Shown: positions 62,143-64,000 of the stretch, piece after piece
Numbering within the stretch: position 1 is the first letter of the stretch
Layout: the number at the start of each line of letters is the position of its first letter
Source: JACNJF01 sp050288105
GTDB taxonomy: Bacteria > Pseudomonadota > Gammaproteobacteria > GCA-001735895
Reading direction: 5' to 3'
NCBI GenBank assembly: GCA_050288105.1
Contig: JBNKDE010000017.1
Location: 1 to 64,000, forward strand
DNA: 64,000 nucleotides
The notes under the pieces: generated by a model
Seen by the model: the letters and a program-made list of their open reading frames with translations, nothing else
What the model was told of the DNA's origin: nothing
Databases searched by the model: none
Program-made: the position numbers and the translations under genes

Positions 62143-64000
62143 CTACTGAATGAAACCATCCTGGTTCGTGTCGCTCACCACCTGAGGGATTCTAAGGCAG
62201 AAACTGGAACCCTGTCCCGGACTGCTGCTGACATCAACGCTACCGGAGTGGCGTCTTGCGACGGCATCGACAAATGCCAGACCAAGGCCTATTCCCTGCT
62301 TGCGTTCTACCCCGGCACCACGCGTACGCCTGAACATTTCAAATAGATGGGGTAGCTCATCCGGTTCGATACCACTGCCCGTATCAACAACACAACACTC
62401 GATTGTTGTGTCAGTCAGTTTGACAGATACCATTACCGATTGCCCCTGATCACTATGCTTGAGCGCATTGGATAGCAGGTTGGTAATGGCGCGCTCGAGT
62501 AAATCCGGTTCGCCATGTGTCCACAGCTCTTCATGTTCAAAATGGTACTCGACTCTAACCTGTAATTTATTGGATAGGGCCCATAGCTGGTCGATTGCAT
62601 TCAGTACCAGGCTGTTAAAATCGATATCGTGGAACTGGATATGCTGAGCAGTGCTGGCTCGTGAAAGCTGCAGAAACTGCTCCGCAAGATGCAGGGTTTT
62701 GTAGGTATTTTTTTCCATGTTTTGCAACATGTCCTTTATTTCTTCGATAGAGGATTTGTTTTTGGTTAACTCTATCATTGCGATCATGGAAGACAGGGGT
62801 GAGCGCAGATCATGTGACAGGAAGTTTAAAACCTCGTTGCGATTGCGCTCGCTCTCTTTCAGCATACTGATATCGGTTAAGTTAACCACCAGACCCGGAA
62901 GCATCTCCCCTATAATCTGTAGTGGGCTTATTTCAATCATCAGGTCGCGTCCAGAAGCATGTTTGCCCTCGCTGTTAACACGTTGCCCAGTGAGCAGCAC
63001 CTGCTGCAAGGTGTGCGACCAGCTAAAGTGGTTGCTCAGTTCAAGCTGTTGCAGCACATCCAGTAGCGACCTGCCGTTTAGAACCGCGTTGTCATCCGCT
63101 CTTAAGTACCAGGCTGCGCGTGGATTGGAGAGTACAACCTGCCCATGACTGTTACTGATCAGGACACCATCGGCCATCGCCGCCAGGCTGTCATCGATTA
63201 TTTTACGAAACGCTTCATATTCCCTGCCCAGGTTTCTAACCCTGGTAATTCGAGTGTGCAAAACATCCGCGAGGTATGGGGTGTTAAGCTTATCATCGGG
63301 GGCAGAGTGAATAAGATTATCAAGCAACTGCTGTTGCTCCATTGTAATCTGTGTGTCGGGTTTGAGTTTCAGGCCAATCAGGCAGTTCTGGTTCTGGTAG
63401 TCAAATGCTGCCCAGCACTGGTCACGCTCGATTTTCCATTGCCCCGGCTCACATCTGCTGTTGATCTGTGGTGGCGCGCTGCCCTGATGCATCATTCTAT
63501 GACCGCGCGCATCCAGTACCACATATCCGGCAACAGGAACGAATGAGGTAAGCGTTTTTAGTTCGAGCGCCAGGTTACGTTCACTTCGCAGGGCGGATTC
63601 ACTTTGTCGGGTGAGCAAGTGGTCCAGCTGGATATTCAGATATCGCATAGCCAACACCAGCCGACGCCAGCTCCATAACGGATAGCTGAGTAATTGAAAC
63701 AACAGTATGCTCGACATGGGTATCCATATTCCTGCCCACCAAAGCGACAGGGCTGTGATGCTGATGCTAAACAGCAATACACCGAACATGACCAGCAACG
63801 TATAGCTCGGATTGATGAAGGGGTAGATCAGCATGGGTAGCGCCACTAGCAATACCGTTAGTATCAACAGTGCAGTCTGGTTCAGTGTGTTGATATGCAG
63901 ATCATGTTGTAGCGCATCGATCACATTGGCGATGATCTCCACCCCCGGCATTGCGCCACCTCTGCCCGAAAGCGGGGTAGGCAGGGCGTCACCCATGCCC
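62143..64000 (-). CDS. CHASE2-type sensor histidine kinase (5' end cut by window)
   Basis: The visible 617 residues begin inside a CHASE2 extracellular sensor domain (TPLSGRGGAMPGVEIIANV is its typical C-terminal end), so the gene continues beyond the window edge. Three or so membrane helices (about 45-125) follow, then a PAS domain (about 265-385), HisKA (FLSHDLRSPLSSMIAMIE) and an ATPase domain with NLLSNALKH, VVDTGSGI and GIGLGLAFV. It should be a membrane kinase with an extracytoplasmic signal. No partner regulator is in the window. Confidence 0.92.
   Translation of the reverse strand, partial: GMGDALPTPLSGRGGAMPGVEIIANVIDALQHDLHINTLNQTALLILTVLLVALPMLIYPFINPSYTLLVMFGVLLFSISITALSLWWAGIWIPMSSILLFQLLSYPLWSWRRLVLAMRYLNIQLDHLLTRQSESALRSERNLALELKTLTSFVPVAGYVVLDARGHRMMHQGSAPPQINSRCEPGQWKIERDQCWAAFDYQNQNCLIGLKLKPDTQITMEQQQLLDNLIHSAPDDKLNTPYLADVLHTRITRVRNLGREYEAFRKIIDDSLAAMADGVLISNSHGQVVLSNPRAAWYLRADDNAVLNGRSLLDVLQQLELSNHFSWSHTLQQVLLTGQRVNSEGKHASGRDLMIEISPLQIIGEMLPGLVVNLTDISMLKESERNRNEVLNFLSHDLRSPLSSMIAMIELTKNKSSIEEIKDMLQNMEKNTYKTLHLAEQFLQLSRASTAQHIQFHDIDFNSLVLNAIDQLWALSNKLQVRVEYHFEHEELWTHGEPDLLERAITNLLSNALKHSDQGQSVMVSVKLTDTTIECCVVDTGSGIEPDELPHLFEMFRRTRGAGVERKQGIGLGLAFVDAVARRHSGSVDVSSSPGQGSSFCLRIPQVVSDTNQDGFIQ

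Noticed and set aside
62140..62346. 68-aa plus-strand frame over the kinase 3' end
   Set aside because: Antisense to the ATPase domain of the histidine kinase and without any domain.
1..64000. CRISPR arrays, tRNA or rRNA genes
   Set aside because: No regularly spaced direct repeats and no cloverleaf-like or rRNA segments were recognised by eye on either strand.

Overview
The window is a 64 kb stretch of a moderate-GC gammaproteobacterial chromosome. It contains a cbb3 oxidase, an Fnr/Anr-type regulator, an isp-type [NiFe] hydrogenase, pyruvate:ferredoxin oxidoreductase and a MotA/MotB stator. This mix fits a motile, microaerophilic to facultatively anaerobic bacterium. The hydrogenase gene order (small subunit, isp1, isp2, large subunit) is known from purple sulfur and sulfur-oxidising gammaproteobacteria, so a Chromatiales- or Thiotrichales-like host is the best guess. 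That placement is inference.

Region 1 (about 0.5-13.5 kb) is an extracellular copper-protein locus. A minus-strand pair (FHA protein and SCO1-like copper chaperone) diverges from a plus-strand operon. The operon encodes a 1898-residue secreted protein with a predicted beta-helix C-terminus and three tandem multicopper-oxidase paralogues. Copper ligands are divided among the three: the first keeps all domain-1 ligands, the second keeps all domain-2 ligands, and the third keeps almost none but carries four Ig-like repeats. This pattern suggests one composite enzyme built from separate chains.

Region 2 (13.6-30.6 kb) is a type II secretion system in the order E-F-G-H-I-J-K, three interposed exported proteins (a small conserved protein, an S8 protease and a monohaem cytochrome-like protein), then L-M-C-D. 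A LuxR-type response regulator and an OmpR-type two-component pair follow. Its position directly behind the oxidase genes suggests it exports them, as the Geobacter OmpB/OxpG case does for a multicopper protein.

Region 3 (30.6-44.9 kb) is anaerobic metabolism: pyruvate:ferredoxin oxidoreductase with a dihydroorotate-dehydrogenase-like partner, a Nudix hydrolase, an EamA transporter, then the hydrogenase locus (hypC divergent from the maturation protease, hupH and the four structural genes) and a TauE/SafE permease. Region 4 (44.9-48.6 kb) is a minus-strand motility operon: MotA, MotB, a PilZ protein and an HDOD protein.

Region 5 (48.8-54.3 kb) is the oxygen-response core: hemN, fnr and ccoNOQP. 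Good Fnr-type boxes precede nifJ, the hydrogenase operon, hemN and ccoN, each roughly 41 bp upstream of a plausible start site, so much of regions 3-5 looks like one Fnr regulon with its regulator in the window. Region 6 (54.4-64 kb) starts with a 192-bp MITE-like element with 18-bp inverted ends and an 11-bp target duplication. It continues with an ABC exporter, small conserved proteins, an AraC regulator with a LysE-type exporter, and a CHASE2-type sensor kinase cut by the window edge. No tRNA, rRNA or CRISPR array was seen.
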